A stretch of DNA of 64,000 nt. Source: Nageia nagi (taxonomy: Eukaryota > Pinophyta). Shown one piece after another: positions 20,740 to 33,399 of the stretch. Within the stretch, counting starts at the first letter, position 1, and the number at the start of each line of letters is the position of its first letter. The stretch spans positions 92,256,001 through 92,320,000 of the forward strand of contig JBITNC010000001.1 in assembly GCA_050084985.1 (NCBI GenBank), read 5' to 3'. The translations under genes and the position numbers were made by a program. The notes beneath the pieces were generated by a model. The model did not search any database. It was given only the letters and a program-made list of their open reading frames with translations, and was not told the DNA's origin.

Positions 20740-22320
20740 TTATATATAAAGTATCTTTCTTCATATAGATTTCCAACACAACCAATAAGGTAAAACATAT
20801 GTGTATAGTATTATAGGTGTTATATGATAATAATCATTCATGGATGTGAAGTATTGATAACCCTCCTTCAATATACCTTTATGGTTATAGGAAAATAATA
20901 CACTAACTAATGTACCATCAACTAGACTAATACCCAAATATTTTTGTTCAAAATGTTTAGTTGATTCCTTGCTATACCCATTCCTTGTATATCTTGTAAT
21001 CGTTGTATTCTATAAAATTATCTTTCCATCATGCATCTTATCAATAAAATAATACTTGATTTTTTAATGTTTCCATATTTTGTATACACATATGTCAAGG
21101 TTGTTATCACTATTGCATGCAAAACAAATCCACATCTAGTTTTTTATCCATGAATGTTTATGCCCCATTTTAAATCTCCAAAAGTTACACATACAAATGA
21201 ATACTTGAAAAGGTTGTTAGATATGGTATTAAATTAGTCAATTTTGTTTTTAAACACTTTAGGTCATTCAAACCATGCTCATTATATGCTTATGCTATGA
21301 TCATTTTATTCCATGAGATCATATTTCATTGAGATATTTTCTTTTAGAAAGTTTTACTACCTCACCAAGAAACCCATTATGTCCATACCATGTAATAATT
21401 TAATTCCATGATATTATTTCATAGTGTTACATTTTCTTAATATTTTTCTAGCTTCCTTAAGAATACCAATTAAGGAATATATTATAATCATTGAATTCCA
21501 TGAGATAGTGTATCCACTTTATCAAATATTACATAGGCCTTATGCATGTTCCTATATATATATATATATATGTATGTATAACATTCTAATATATATATAT
21601 ATATGTATGTATGTATGTATATATAACATTCTAATATTTGAGTAAAAACCCCTTCTTAGGATGTTAAGTTTGTACAAAGAAAACTAATAATGGAAAACAT
21701 TAGTTCATTTGATACACCATCAATTTGTTACATTCCCTCAAAAATATCTAAATCCTCTTCATGAAGTTCATTTTTTGCATATCCTATAATCATTAAATTA
21801 CATGAGATAGTTCTTCTACCCTCATATAGTTAAACAACTCATGAGCCTTCCATATCTTCCAAAACTCAGCATACATATCTATCATATTATTCATTTTTGT
21901 ATAGTGTTCCATTACAAGTGTAATACAATAATAATCATTCATGAATTTGAAGTTTTAATATCCCTATTTCACTAGACCTATGATGCTACATGTAAATAAT
22001 AAAGTAATAAATATAACATCATATAGATTAATGTCTACATATTCTATTTATTCAAAATTTTTAATGACTTCTTTGCTACAACAATTCATTTCATATCCTA
22101 CAATCATTATATCCTATACAATATTTTATCTATTACACATATTTTCAAAAAAGAAAATGTTTAACTTTTTAATGATCCCATATTTTGAATACATGTCTTA
22201 ATTTTTTTATCATAATTGCATGCAAAATAAATATACATATAGTTATTTTCATCTTAAGTGTGTGAGATAATATTTTCCATCATTCAATTCAAGTGTGCAT
22301 GTGTAGGTGATAAAGCTAAA
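20740..22320 (-). pseudogene. PPR protein relics (PLS type), at least two broken copies
   Basis: PPR proteins are organelle RNA-binding proteins built of 35-residue repeats. On the minus strand many pieces of repeat are legible. Examples are TISWNSMIIIYSLIGILKEA near 21510-21450, ISWN-stop-IITWYGHNGFLGEVV near 21410-21340, ISWNKMII near 21335, NMIDMYAEFWKIWKAHELF near 21900-21840 and TYVYTKYGNIKKS near 21110-21060. Two similar blocks (about 20880-21180 and 21960-22260) look like copies of the same part. Stops and shifts are frequent. Sequences of the ISWN.MI..Y..NG kind are typical of plant PLS PPR genes. These are dead. Confidence 0.72.
21553..21636. repeat. Duplicated TA / TGTA microsatellite block
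   Basis: Two consecutive copies of a TA run, a short TGTA run and the words taacattctaatat. The second copy has more TGTA units. Confidence 0.85.
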
Positions 22321-23353
22321 GGTTTTTGTTGAAATCAAAGCACTTGGATATGAATCCTTTCCATTATGAAGCTTAATCACATGTTAAGAACTATTGAACA
22401 TATTCATGATGAAGAGAGAATATTTATCATTCAACTTGCACCTAGGCTTGTGATCTAATGTTTATGGTGTAGAATGTGTGAAGTAGTTTTCCCTCATGCC
22501 AACATAAAAAAAATTTGTATGTTCATTATGAAAATATGTAGAGATTAGGTTTCCAATACCTTAGATATATGATAAAATCTCATGCAAGAATATCACCAAT
22601 CCTTGCAATCAATATTATCTACATTTTGTTCGTTATGTTCTTTATGTTATGAGTTTTGTGAGGGAGGATCAATGTCTAGAGGGCATCATGTGCATCTAAT
22701 AGTAATAAATAAGGAATCCAAATGACTTTAATTTTTTCATTCATTTTTATCATGTTCATGAGAAAGATACTACATCGTACATGCTAGAGTTATTGTGAAG
22801 ACATATTGCATTTAGGAGATTCATGAGCTACTTGTGATAGATAGTATGCTATAGACTTGAATATTATCCTAATTCTATGGTATCTAAAATCAAGATTGAA
22901 ATCACTTCTTGGATATTTAGACACATCATTATGTTTATATTCTTATTTTTATTTTCATTTAGTAGACTCATGACTTTGTAGACTCACAACTACTCTCATC
23001 TAGGAGAACTATTATTTACTTTTGTTATGTGACAAGAAGAAAATACAACTATATACCTACAAAGTGTGAATCTTTGATTAATTTGAAAGGAATTTTTGGT
23101 CTTTACTTTTCTCTTCTTAAGGTTATAAAAGAAACTAGCTCCTTAATTTTTGATCAATTGGTTGAACTAGGGTATCTTGATTATTTATATAATCATAGGA
23201 TATGGATATTATATTTATTTTGTGTTTCATTTCATACCATTTATATTAAATCAAGCTCTAATTTGTAGTCTTTGGTTTGAATTCCTAAAATATTTTGTAT
23301 AGGATCTACATAAAGTGGATAATTTTTTTATATTTGTGTATAAGAATGATACA
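22321..23353. other. Spacer with one unrecognised open frame
   Basis: A plus-strand frame of 79 codons at 23029-23268 is not recognised. It could be part of the 5' region of the copia element whose gag resumes at 32040, but no LTR was identified. Confidence 0.3.
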
Positions 23354-23358
23354 AGATA

Positions 23359-24114
23359 TGTTATAACTAAAATAATAATTATTAGGGTTATTTAATAATA
23401 TTAAATTTAACCAACTAATCATCAAATAGTAATAAATAATGGTAATATGAACGATGATAATAATTTGATTAACATGATTGACCTTAACCTATCAAAATAG
23501 ATTAATGAAAGACACAAACATGTACTTTACATGTCATTATGAATTAAAGAGATATTCAGCTAAGAGGGGATGAATGAAGAGCTTCTCTAAAATATGGAGC
23601 TACCAATATTACCCCAACCCAATGATGATGCTAGGATCCTAGCAATATTGCCTGACTACCATTCTAGTTCATCTTTATCTTTAACTCAAGGTTGTCATTA
23701 CATCTTTGATGCTTAGAATATTGCAAATAAATAGGTTCAAAAGATCACAAGAATATAAAGCTTAGTATATAAAAAAATCTAAATATGATATTTAGCTTTG
23801 AGAAATATTATTCAAGAATGATACAAGTATATTACCACCTATCAAGGATTCTAGATCATGTCATGATTTCTCATCCATAACCCTTTCACCTTTATAGATA
23901 GCAAGTCTAGTGCAAAGGCTCATCCTTGGGCTTATAGTGCACATGGGAAAGACTCCTTCTTGGGATTATCTTTGGAATGACCTATTATCATAAAACATAA
24001 AGGAATATAATATTACATGATGATAAGAGCATTTATTTAATTATTAAATAAATTATTTCAAAAACTTAAAAGGGTATTCTTAATTAAATTAAAATTCCTT
24101 TTTAGATATTAATA
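23359..24114 (-). repeat. 3' LTR of the Tat-like element
   Basis: About 756 bp, homologous over its whole length to 31232-31986. Shared phrases include aataataattattagggtta, gatgctaggatcctag and tctagatcatgtcatgattt. Confidence 0.88.
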
Positions 24115-24553
24115 GATGACCCACTTTGAATATGATTTGCTATTTTTGGGATAAAAGAAAATTAAAGCATAAATTCAAAGTATAACAAGATAAGTAAGAA
24201 GATACTCAAATAAAAAATTTCTTCATGGTAACAGCTTTTGATGCCCCAATTTTCACCAATGTTATGCCCCTCTTTGGCTTAGTTGTGACATGATGGAACT
24301 CTCATCATAGTATCAATCTAAGGTAAATATAATGGAATATTTAAAAAACTTATACAAGAAATATGTTATTTAATATATCTTGAATATTAGAATTAAATAT
24401 TATATAGATATGTAAATAATGTAAGGATAAGATATTAAAACCTATCCTTGGTGACTTACTCACCAACAGTATGAAGATATATGACTAGTTTATGTGATCA
24501 TCTTGGATTACCAAGCCACCATGTTGCCATGGATTTTGATAAGATTGTACTTA

Positions 24554-24650
24554 CTTATAGAGAAACAAATGATAAGAATTCCCCTCCATTATAGAGGAAC
24601 AAATGATAAGATTTTCCCTTCCATACAAAGGAATAAATGATAAGAGTGTG
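24554..24650. repeat. 34-bp tandem repeat, three units
   Basis: Words acaaatgataag (24565, 24599) and ataaatgataag (24633) recur every 34 bases with similar surroundings (tatagagga, ttccc). A related unit appears near 24713. It lies in the untranslated 3' region of the Tat-like element. Confidence 0.75.
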
Positions 24651-25109
24651 ATCGAATTAGCCCTTCAAGCCATTATGTTTTCATGGATTTTGATAAGCAT
24701 ACCTCTCCCTTATAGAGAATCTAATGATAAGAGAAATAACATGATATGAAAATTATTTGAAAATATGATAAGATATGTAAATCATTTATGATAAGCATCA
24801 TTTAATAGATAAGAGCACTTTGACAAGATATGACAAGAAATGTATGACAAGCAATATGTGATAAGTAGAAGTTAAGAAATGACATGCAATTTTATGATAA
24901 AAAAATAAAAAAAGGAACAAATTAGCTTTTTTTAATACATACCATGATGGGTAAAGAAATTTTACAAATATGCATAATTTTTATCCTTTAACTTAACAAT
25001 GCCTCCTAGAATAAGTGGAATCACTGGGTTCATGCTTAATTTTCCTAAAAATTTAGTTATAAGAAACATAGAAATGCATGCATACATGAAAAATATTGAA
25101 TATAAAACC

Positions 25110-26200
25110 TTTTTAGATGCATATAATTTATTGGATTTCTTTCTTCTTTACCTTTAATTGTGGATAATGTATATGCCCCTTTTTCATAGTTTGCAATGAC
25201 AATGTAAGGACGTATCCAATTAGGTTCGAACTTACCTTTCTTTTCATTTTAAAAGGCTTTTGTATTAGAAATATTTTCCTTTGAGAATAGGTTCCATATG
25301 TTGAACTCTTTAGGTTTAATATTTTTTCTATATGCCTTCTTGATTCTAGAGTGATAGACACATAGGTGTTCTAGAGCATTTACCCTTTTCTCATCTAAGG
25401 CCTCTAGTTTATCTTAATCAAGACTAAAATCATCTAAGGACACACATAAGGATGGAATTTTGATTTCTAATGAACTATAACTTCATCACTATACATTAAA
25501 GAGAAAGGAGTTGTCCCAACGAAAGTCCATGTACTTGTTCTATAGGCTCACAAAGCATAAGGAAGTTATTCATCCCAATATTTACCATGTTTTTTTAATA
25601 ATTTTAGATAAGACACTTTTTATGAATTTATTATAAGATTTTGTTTAGCCATTTCCTTGATGATAATAAGGTGTAGAGAACTTTCTCTCAATTTGATATT
25701 TGTTACAAAAATCTCTAACTTTATTACATTTAAAACTTATACCATTGTACATAAATAATTTATAAGGCACACCATATCTAGAAATGATATATTCAATTAA
25801 GAATTCAACAATCTTACCTCATTTTATCAACTTCATAGGGATATCCTCCACCAATTTTGTAAATAATTCTATAGCTATAATGATAAACTTATGGCCATCT
25901 CTTGAAATAGGGTTAATTTTACCAATAAAAAAGGCCAAGGAGGAACAATAGAGTGCAATCCATGAGATACTGAAGGTTGGAGCTTATCATTGTTTTGACA
26001 TTATTCACATTTATTAACATGCATTTCATAATCTTCAAGCATAGTAGAATAATAATAACCTAGTATAAGTAATATTTTAGCACTAAAATGTCCACCACAT
26101 TCACCATCATGAGCTTGATAAAGGGCCATGTCTACTTTGTATTGCATTAAACATCTAAGAAGAGCATCATCAAAATATCTTCTATATAGCAAGTCACCAA
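25110..26200 (-). pseudogene. Integrase of the Tat-like element
   Basis: Frame 26192-26001 holds the zinc-binding region (QAHDGECGGHFSAK, GYYYSTMLEDYEMHV, KCE). Further down, broken frames give LPYAL-stop-AYRTSTWT and TPFSLMYSDE, part of the core. Near 25230-25110 the C-terminal domain reads GKFEPNWIRPYIV and GAYTLSTIKG, ending in MHLKRFY. Core catalytic residues cannot be read through the damage. Confidence 0.82.
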
Positions 26201-26483
26201 TGATAATATACTTTGTTTTGAGATATATAAGCCTAATTCTAGAACTATGATCAAGGTCAATAGGAACTACCCCATTTTTAAGATAAGAAAAAATATCCTA
26301 ATACCATTCATACACATTAATACATGTAGTTGAATAACAATGATCCTTAATAAAATCTTCAACAACATATTCATGTGATGTTATATCTATATTTTTAATA
26401 TTAAGCATAATTTCTTCATCTTCTATGTTAATAGGAGCAAGGGAAGTGACACTAGCCATTACATCATTGTACCTATTATTATC

Positions 26484-26830
26484 TCATGAAATATTCTCCA
26501 TTTCATACCCATTGAAGTACATGGGAAGATTAGTTACCATTTCTTTGTATAATTTCAATTTGACATCCTTTATGTTGTATATGTCATTGACTTGTTTCAC
26601 CAACAATTCAAAATCACCAAAGATATTTATTCTCTTTACCATTAGGAGTATTATAGCCTTCACACCTAGAATAAGAGCTTCATATCCAGCCATGTTGTTA
26701 GTACAATTAAAACTTAAATGATAAGACATAGAAATCACATCACCATGAGGATTAATTAAAATAGTTCCTTACCCTACTCTGTGAATGCACTTAGAATTAT
26801 CAAACAATAGTGTCCATTGTTCTTTATAAG
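26484..26830 (-). pseudogene. Second (archaeal-type) RNase H of the Tat-like element
   Basis: The domain begins EQWTLLFDNSKC near 26825, then continues in frame 26738-26484 with SMSYHLSFNCTNNMAGYEAL, INIFGDFELLVKQV and YKEMV. The catalytic Glu of the usual NN.AEYEAL block is Gly here (AGYEAL). This extra RNase H is the diagnostic domain of Tat-lineage elements. Confidence 0.82.
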
Positions 26831-27122
26831 AAAATGCTATGAATGCTTGCATGTACTAAAGTTCATTAACCAAGTGATTTCACTTGAATTCAACATCATC
26901 ATTGGGATTAGTGAAGCTTTTTCCATCTATTTTATCAAGGAATTGTTAATGTGCTATGAATGTTTTATTTCTTTGATGGTTTGTATTAAAATTTGTTATA
27001 GCATGACCCTTACTAGATTTTTTAATTACAAAGACCACATCAAACTCTTTAAGAAATATTACCCATTTTGTAGCTCTTTCAAATAGATATGATTTTAACA
27101 TGAGATACATTAGAGGGTTAGC

Positions 27123-27450
27123 TTAAGCTATAATATAGGTTGTATTTACAAGCATGTAATATCTTAGATTTTTAATTAAGAATATAATTGCAAAACACAT
27201 CTTTTCTATTGGAATATATCTTATCTCATAATCAAGTAAATATTTGTTGATATAGTAAATTGCTCTTTCTTTTTCTTTTTCATCTTTATGAGCTAAAATT
27301 GCCTCTAATGCACTTAATGTTGTGGAAATATAAAGCAATAAACTCTTTTTTGAATCATAAGGGGTTAAAATAGGAGCATTATCAAGTTATCATTTTATGT
27401 TGTCCAAATCCTTTTGACACTTTTCATCCCAAATAAACTATTTACAACTT
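27123..27450 (-). pseudogene. RNase H next to RT of the Tat-like element
   Basis: Frame 27338-27123 shows LYISTTLSALEAILAHKDEK, ERAIYYINKYLLDYEIRY and KNLRYYMLVNTTYI. It closely parallels 58390-58620 in the plus-strand Tat-like body. Confidence 0.82.
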
Positions 27451-27480
27451 GAATCTTACCTTGAAGACTTCTTAAATCTT

Positions 27481-28130
27481 TCAAAATTTTAGGAGGTGGC
27501 ATATCCATAATGGCTGAAACTTTCTTAGGATTCCCATATTTCCTCTTCTTGATATAATGAAACCAAACAACTTACATGATGAAACTCCAAATGCACACTT
27601 TTGAGGCTTCAATTTCAATTTATATTTTCTCATTAGTTGGAAAATTTTTCTTAAATATGAAATGTGATCATATTTTGTTTTGGATTTTTCTAGAATGTGA
27701 TCAACATATACCTCAACATTTTCATAGATCATATCATAAAACATGTTTACCATTTCCCTTTGACAAGTAGGTCATGTATTCTTCAAATTGAAAGGTGTAA
27801 TCACTCAACAAAATGTGTCCCAAGGAGTAACATAAGTTATTCTATGTTAATCCTTATTTGATTGTAGCTTGAGAAAAAAAATCTTGAAAGATAAAATTTC
27901 ATGGCCTATTATTGAATCTACAATCATGTCAATGTTAGGTAGAGGATTTAGGACATTCCTTATTGATATACTTAAAATTTGTGCAACATCTTATTTCACC
28001 ATTAGGCTTACCTATAGGAACAATGTTAAAAATTCATGGAGAATAATCTATTGGAATAATAAAACTAGAAGCAAGATATTTTTCTATTTCCTTTAAATTG
28101 CTAGAGCTACTTAAAGATGCATTTTTCTAA
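27481..28130 (-). pseudogene. Reverse transcriptase of the Tat-like element
   Basis: Frame 27753-27481 carries MVNMFYDMIYENVEVYVDHI and LKPQKCAFGVSSCKLFGFI. Upstream, TYVTPWDTFC-stop and PFNLKNT are legible. The catalytic YVDD is YVDH, so the second Asp is lost and the enzyme would be inactive. Confidence 0.87.
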
Positions 28131-28137
28131 TTTTTTG

Positions 28138-28410
28138 TTAGACCAGTTTAACATTATCATTTATAACTAAACTATGAGTGATAAAATCAATATTAGGAGG
28201 CATATTAGAATAAAACCAAGAAAACATATCAAAAAATTCATTTAATATTAGATGGTACCTTGTCCTTTCTTCCAAGGTTAACCAAGCTCCTATTTTGATC
28301 AACTTTGGATCCTCTTGGGTATTGATATTTAATTCTATTATTTCCTTTACTAAGATAGGATATTTTATCACTAAGTTGGGGAGGAATAGGTAATGCCCAT
28401 AGTCTTGCAT
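28138..28410 (-). pseudogene. Protease-RT linker of the Tat-like element
   Basis: A 90-codon frame with LNINTQEDPKLIKIGAWL, RTRYHLILNEFFDMFSWF and NMPPNID. This spacer precedes RT in Tat-type polyproteins. The same stretch is seen at 57323-57500. Confidence 0.78.
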
Positions 28411-29337
28411 CTAAACTCAGTTATAAGAGACTTGGAGAAAGGATCAATGCTACCCATATCTGAATGACATCACCCAACTAAGGAAAAATAATATTGACAC
28501 CTAAATGTATAGCTTCCTAGACCTATGATTGATTTTATAAAAATTGAAAAAGAAAGGAAGGAAAGAATGAGAAACTAACATATAATATCCTCTTCATCCT
28601 TGCAAACTTACTCTCTAAAATAAATCTAATGTTGCAAAGCCATGCTAAGAATCTCTTCTCACTGAATTTAGGAAACCCACTTCTTACCCTTAGCATCTTA
28701 TTCTTGAGAATAGCATCATCAATATGTTGGATGATTGGAGTTGAAGTTAATTATATTTATGTTGAATCCTCATAACTAGTACCTAATATTCTCTTTTATT
28801 TATTTCATTTGGAATGTGATCTACAATACCTTTATCATTTATACCTAATATTTTACCACCATATTGACATTTGTGCATATATTGGGTAGAAAAAGTAAAA
28901 CCAATATTATTGAAATTTATACTTACCTGATTTGATGAAGTTTGAGAAATGAAAGAAGAATCTTCCTTGTTTGATATATTTTTTTCTTATTATTCTTAAT
29001 AAAGCACACTAACAAATGAAATAGGCTCTTCTACATCTTCAATAATGGAGTGTTGGTGCTCATATTCATCCTCATCTAGGGAACATAATTAGGTTTTAGA
29101 AATAGATAAGGGGCATCCAAGTTCCCTACAACTATACCATATGTCAATCTCTATAATTATCTATATTTCAATACTTACCTCTTGTAGAATGATGTCATTG
29201 ATAGGTTTTGTCATTTCTTCCTCATCATCAACCAAATCATGTGGGATTGAAAATCATTCAGGCGCTTATCATACATTTGTAGGGTTGTTTTATGCATGAA
29301 TTGTAACTTGGTTTCCTTTGTGCATAAATTTAATTGA

Positions 29338-29670
29338 TCAATGCAATGTGGATATGATAGGTCTAATATTATGAATCCATGGTCTACCAAGTAATAAGTT
29401 ATAGGGAAATTTCACTTGAAAAATATAAACATTTTTATGAATAAATATATCTTCTTCTTTAATAGGCATAATAACATAACTAATGTAATCCTTTTTAGTA
29501 TTATCAAATCCTTTTATACTAATGGTATTTCTCTTCATTTTTGCATAAATTAATAAAAAGTACTTTTGCAATAATTGAACTAAACAAACATTAACATTAT
29601 AACCAATATCAATCAAATTTATTTTGATAGGGACACCATTAGCATTATATTTACATGAATGTATAGACAT
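29338..29670 (-). pseudogene. Aspartic protease of the Tat-like element
   Basis: An open frame of 110 codons. GVPIKINLIDIGYNVNVC is the active-site region, and YNLLLGRPWIHNIRP closes the domain. The active-site triplet reads D-I-G rather than D-T-G or D-S-G, and ACT-to-ATT, a C-to-T change, would explain it. Confidence 0.83.
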
Positions 29671-30099
29671 AAATTCTTTTCAATGACATCCTCATTAGGA
29701 AATTCACTATATTGAAAGAAAACCATGTTTTAAGTCAAATATGTATCATGATTAGCTACTAAATCTATAAATTTAACAATAGTAATATCCATATAAACTT
29801 CAATCTTTTTAAGTGAATCAAACAAAGCATTTCTATGATCTATGAATAATTGTAAAAGTTCAAAAATACTTATCTTCATGTGAGTTACCTTTAATTGTTT
29901 AAGGAGTTATTGTGCACCTAGATTATGTAGGATATCTATTTTTTTTCTATTGTTGGGTGGATGTTCCTTCTAGGAATTCCTCTCCTAGTGGTATTGCATA
30001 GTTCCAAATTGAATATGGCATTCATTATGAGAGGTTCTACTTCTTCTAAGTCTATTACATGTGGCTCATATTGTATTTTCCCATCATATAGAAATTTCC

Positions 30100-31200
30100 T
30101 CAATTATTTCCTTAGGATCATGCAAACATTAGTCTTGTGACCTTTGATTTTATGTTATTCATAAAATTCTACATCATTGTACCAACTAGGTTTATCATCA
30201 TGAGGACCTAGCTCTTATTTTGGATCAGGTTTGATCAATCCCTTTTGTAAGTAGTCTTTAAACATAATGATGGAATCTAAGGGTAGCCTTTTTTTAATTT
30301 TTCTTTTCTTGACTCTTTTATTATTCTTTAGTTTAGGTTTCTTCTATGACATGAACCTATTTGTATTACTTTTTTTGATATCTCCCTCCCTTTGAATCTT
30401 TAAGGGGGTTTTCATATTTTAATTCACCCATGTCAACTAAGAATTTCTCTTTCTATGTTATCCTATGCATAATTTCAATGAATGGAAGTGTAATGTAATC
30501 TAAGATTATGAGCTTCAAATTAGGATGGATGTTATTAACCAACATTGATGTGATATGTGATTTGGATAATAGTTCTTGTATCATGGTCCATATCTTTTGA
30601 AAACTTTATGGAAATTCATCAAATCTTTCATTTGGACCTTGGATAACACTTACTAAATATGAAACTATCATTTTTATAGGAACATGATATTTGAAATGCA
30701 TGTAGAATTCTAAAATAAGTTATGTATAGCAATTAATATATTTATTAGGAAAGAGAAGTACCAATTAAGTGCATAATCCTAGAATGTAGTTGGGAAATAT
30801 TTTGCCCTCAAATTCTCATCCACTCCAAACTTCAATTCAAATTGCATATTGAAAGCCTTAATATGAGCCATGGGATATCCCTCAACTTGATATGTATCAA
30901 AGTAGGCTCCACTTATAGATTAGGTATCCTAGTGTTGTGAATTTCATCACATAGTGGATTTGAATCTCTAGAACTAGTAAGCTAAGTTCCAACTGACTGA
31001 TTGTATCCCCCAATATTGGAGCCTTTACTTATATTATCATTTTTGTAAATAATTTTGTTTTTATTAGCCTTGTTTTCATCATCAAAGCTATTGAACACAA
31101 TAATAAACTAAATTGGATTCATTTTTGAAACACTTGAAATATAATATCATTCCTATCCAAAAACCTTAGGGTTTTTGATGCAACTAGTGAAGGATAAATA
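30100..31200 (-). pseudogene. Gag of the Tat-like element
   Basis: Heavily broken. Near 30830 the minus strand reads AFNMQFELKFGV. A knuckle-like block (EFYE-stop-HKIKGHKTNVC) lies at about 30175-30115, with a Tyr in the position of the first Cys. No continuous frame. Confidence 0.6.
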
Positions 31201-31231
31201 AATGTTTCAAAAAGAAGTCAAGTTCACATAT

Positions 31232-31986
31232 TATTATAACCCAAATAATAATTATTAGGGTTATTTTATAATATTTAATTTAACTAATTAATCACAAAAT
31301 AATAGCAAATAATAGTAACATAAATGATGAAAATGATTTGATTGACCTAATTAACCTTAACCTATCAAATTGTATTAACAAAAGATATAAACTTATACTT
31401 CACCTATCAAAAGAACAAAAGAGATATTTGGTTGAGAGGGGAAAAATTATAAGCTTCTTTTAAATATGGAGCCACCAATTTGACCTCAACCTAACAATGA
31501 TGCTAGGATCCTAGGGACATCACTCAAGTAATATTCTAGTTTACCTTTCCCTTTCACTTGATGTCATCATCACACCCTTGATGCTTTGAATATCATACCT
31601 AAATGGGTTCAAAAGATTGCAAGAATGTAGAGCTCAATGTATAACAAAATCTAAATATGATAAGTGGTATTGATAAATATCGATCAAGAATGACACAAGT
31701 ATATACCACCTATCAAAGATTCTAGATCATGTCATGATTTCTCATGCATAACCCTTCCACCTTTATAGATAGAAGGACTAGTACCAAGGCTCCTTCTTAG
31801 GCTTATGGTGGACATGGGCCAAGACTCCTTCTAGGGCTTATCTTTGGATCAAATTGTTATCATAAAACATAGAGGTAGATAAGAGTGCATGATCATAAGA
31901 GAATTTATTTAATTAAATAAATAAATTATTTAAAATACCTAAAAGGGTATTTTAATTCAATTAAAATTCCTTTTTAAGCATTAACA
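31232..31986 (-). repeat. 5' LTR of the Tat-like element
   Basis: About 755 bp, paired with 23359-24114. On the minus strand it starts TGTTAATGCTTAAAAAGG. It abuts the copia-like gag at 32000, so the Tat element probably inserted at or near the copia 5' end. Confidence 0.88.
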
Positions 31987-32039
31987 AGATCATAAAATTC
32001 TCCTTCCTAATTCTCAATTCTTGAAAGGGGATAATTATG

Positions 32040-32640
32040 CATCATGTAAGATAAAAATTCAATCCATTATTAAATTTGAAGTTCTATGAGAAATTGTTGA
32101 AGGTAGTAAGAAATGTCCTCAAGTTTCTTTAGATCCCAAATTGAATTTAATCAATGCAATAAAAACTTGTATATGATAATTCTTATTATAATATCAGATG
32201 ATGTCGGGCCCCATGTATATAATTCCAAAGATGTTATTGATGCTTGGAAAAAATAATAAGTTTTTGAATCCAAGAATCATAATCAAATTCTTAATCTTCA
32301 AGGACAACTATGCAATTTAAAATTTAAAAGTGGAGAAGAGTTGGAATCTTTTCTTCATCAAGTTATGACACTATGTTCTTCTCTTCAAGCATTAAGAGAG
32401 AATATTGAAGAAAATCTCATCATACCCATTATCTTTAGAAATATTTTGAAGAATCATTGCATCTTTTTAACTTCCTTGAATATCATAAAATAGAAGATAA
32501 ATTTTGAGGAATTAGTGAATATGTTACAACAGGAAGAAGCATATCATGAGAATTTAGATGAATAAGAGGGAAGAAAAATTTGTAGAAATTAAAAGTTAAG
32601 AGTTCTTATAAACTTCCAATAAATTAAAAAGAACTATTTT
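32040..32640 (+). pseudogene. Gag of the copia element
   Basis: Legible pieces are IVEGSKKC, DVIDAWKK, LNLQGQLCNLKFKSGEELES, FLHQVMTLCSSLQALRE and FEELVNMLQQEEAYHENL. They fit the copia-type gag (UBN2-like) order. In-frame stops and shifts are present. Confidence 0.75.
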
Positions 32641-32849
32641 ATTTTTGGAAGACAAGGACATGGATTGTAATATTGATGGTTCAATTCTTATGGATATTTA
32701 TGGGATAAGAATTCCAAATATAGAGGAAAAAATTCTAAGGGAAAATGAGAATGGAAAATTAAAAAAACACAAGGAAGGAAATAGGGAAATATTGCTAATG
32801 TTGAAGAAGAAAAGGAAGTTGAAAATTTTATTCTTTCCCATAAAGAAAA

Positions 32850-33360
32850 ACCATCTATTTCATCTACATGTTATGTAGATTCTGGTGCTACCAAGCACAT
32901 GACAATAAAAAAGGATGAGTTTATTTCTTTGGAGTAAAAATCATAGCTTAGTTAATTATAATTGGGAGATGATAAACCCTATTTCATTAAAGGGAAAGGT
33001 AATATGCAAATCCTTATTTGAAAGCACAACTATCATATTAAGGAGGTCTTATATGTTCCATGGATAAAAAAGAATCTCATAGCTATTAATAAAATATTAG
33101 ATCATGATTTGAGATTTGAATTTGATAGATTGAATGGTGAAAAATGTTTTCTAATTCATGATAAATCCAAATATTCTCAAATAGTGGCTAAGGCAATAGG
33201 AGTTGGGAAGATTTTCTTACTTGATGTTATGAATTCCAATAATTATGCACTCATAGTTCATATTATATATTTAACCACTCTTGGTACCATCATTTTGGTC
33301 ACATGAATCCCAACTACCTCATCACCTTGCAGAGGAATAATATGGTTCACGGTCTTCCAT
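32850..33360 (+). pseudogene. Protease and GAG-pre-integrase of the copia element
   Basis: CYVDSGATKHMT (around 32869-32904) is the active-site block with an intact D-S-G. It is followed by EVLYVPWIKKNLIAINKIL and RFEFDRLNGEKCFL. Then SWYHHFGHMNPNYL near 33290-33330 gives the His pair of the pre-integrase zinc region. One stop and at least one shift separate the parts. Confidence 0.84.
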
Positions 33361-33399
33361 AGCTTACTTCTCCTCCCACAATTTTATCCACATACATAG

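Larger units (their letters stand above)
23359..31986 (-). mobile_element. Tat-like Ty3/gypsy retrotransposon with second RNase H, dead
   Basis: LTRs lie at 31232-31986 (5') and 23359-24114 (3'), and span TG...CA. Flanks agata (23354-23358) and agatc (31987-31991) match at 4 of 5. The minus-strand order is gag with zinc knuckle, protease, RT, RNase H, a second archaeal-type RNase H, integrase. The second RNase H between the RT module and integrase marks the Tat/Ogre/Retand group. The size is 8.6 kb. I could not identify a PBS. All domains carry stops, shifts or active-site losses. About 1 kb of non-coding DNA lies between the integrase end (25110) and the 3' LTR. Confidence 0.88.

Noticed and set aside
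21424-21645. Plus-strand frame of 73 codons with Ile/Tyr repeats
   Set aside because: The tail is only translated TA and TGTA microsatellite, and the rest is antisense to PPR relics.
26425-26721. Plus-strand open frame of 98 codons
   Set aside because: It is antisense to the second RNase H of the minus-strand Tat-like element, which explains the open frame.
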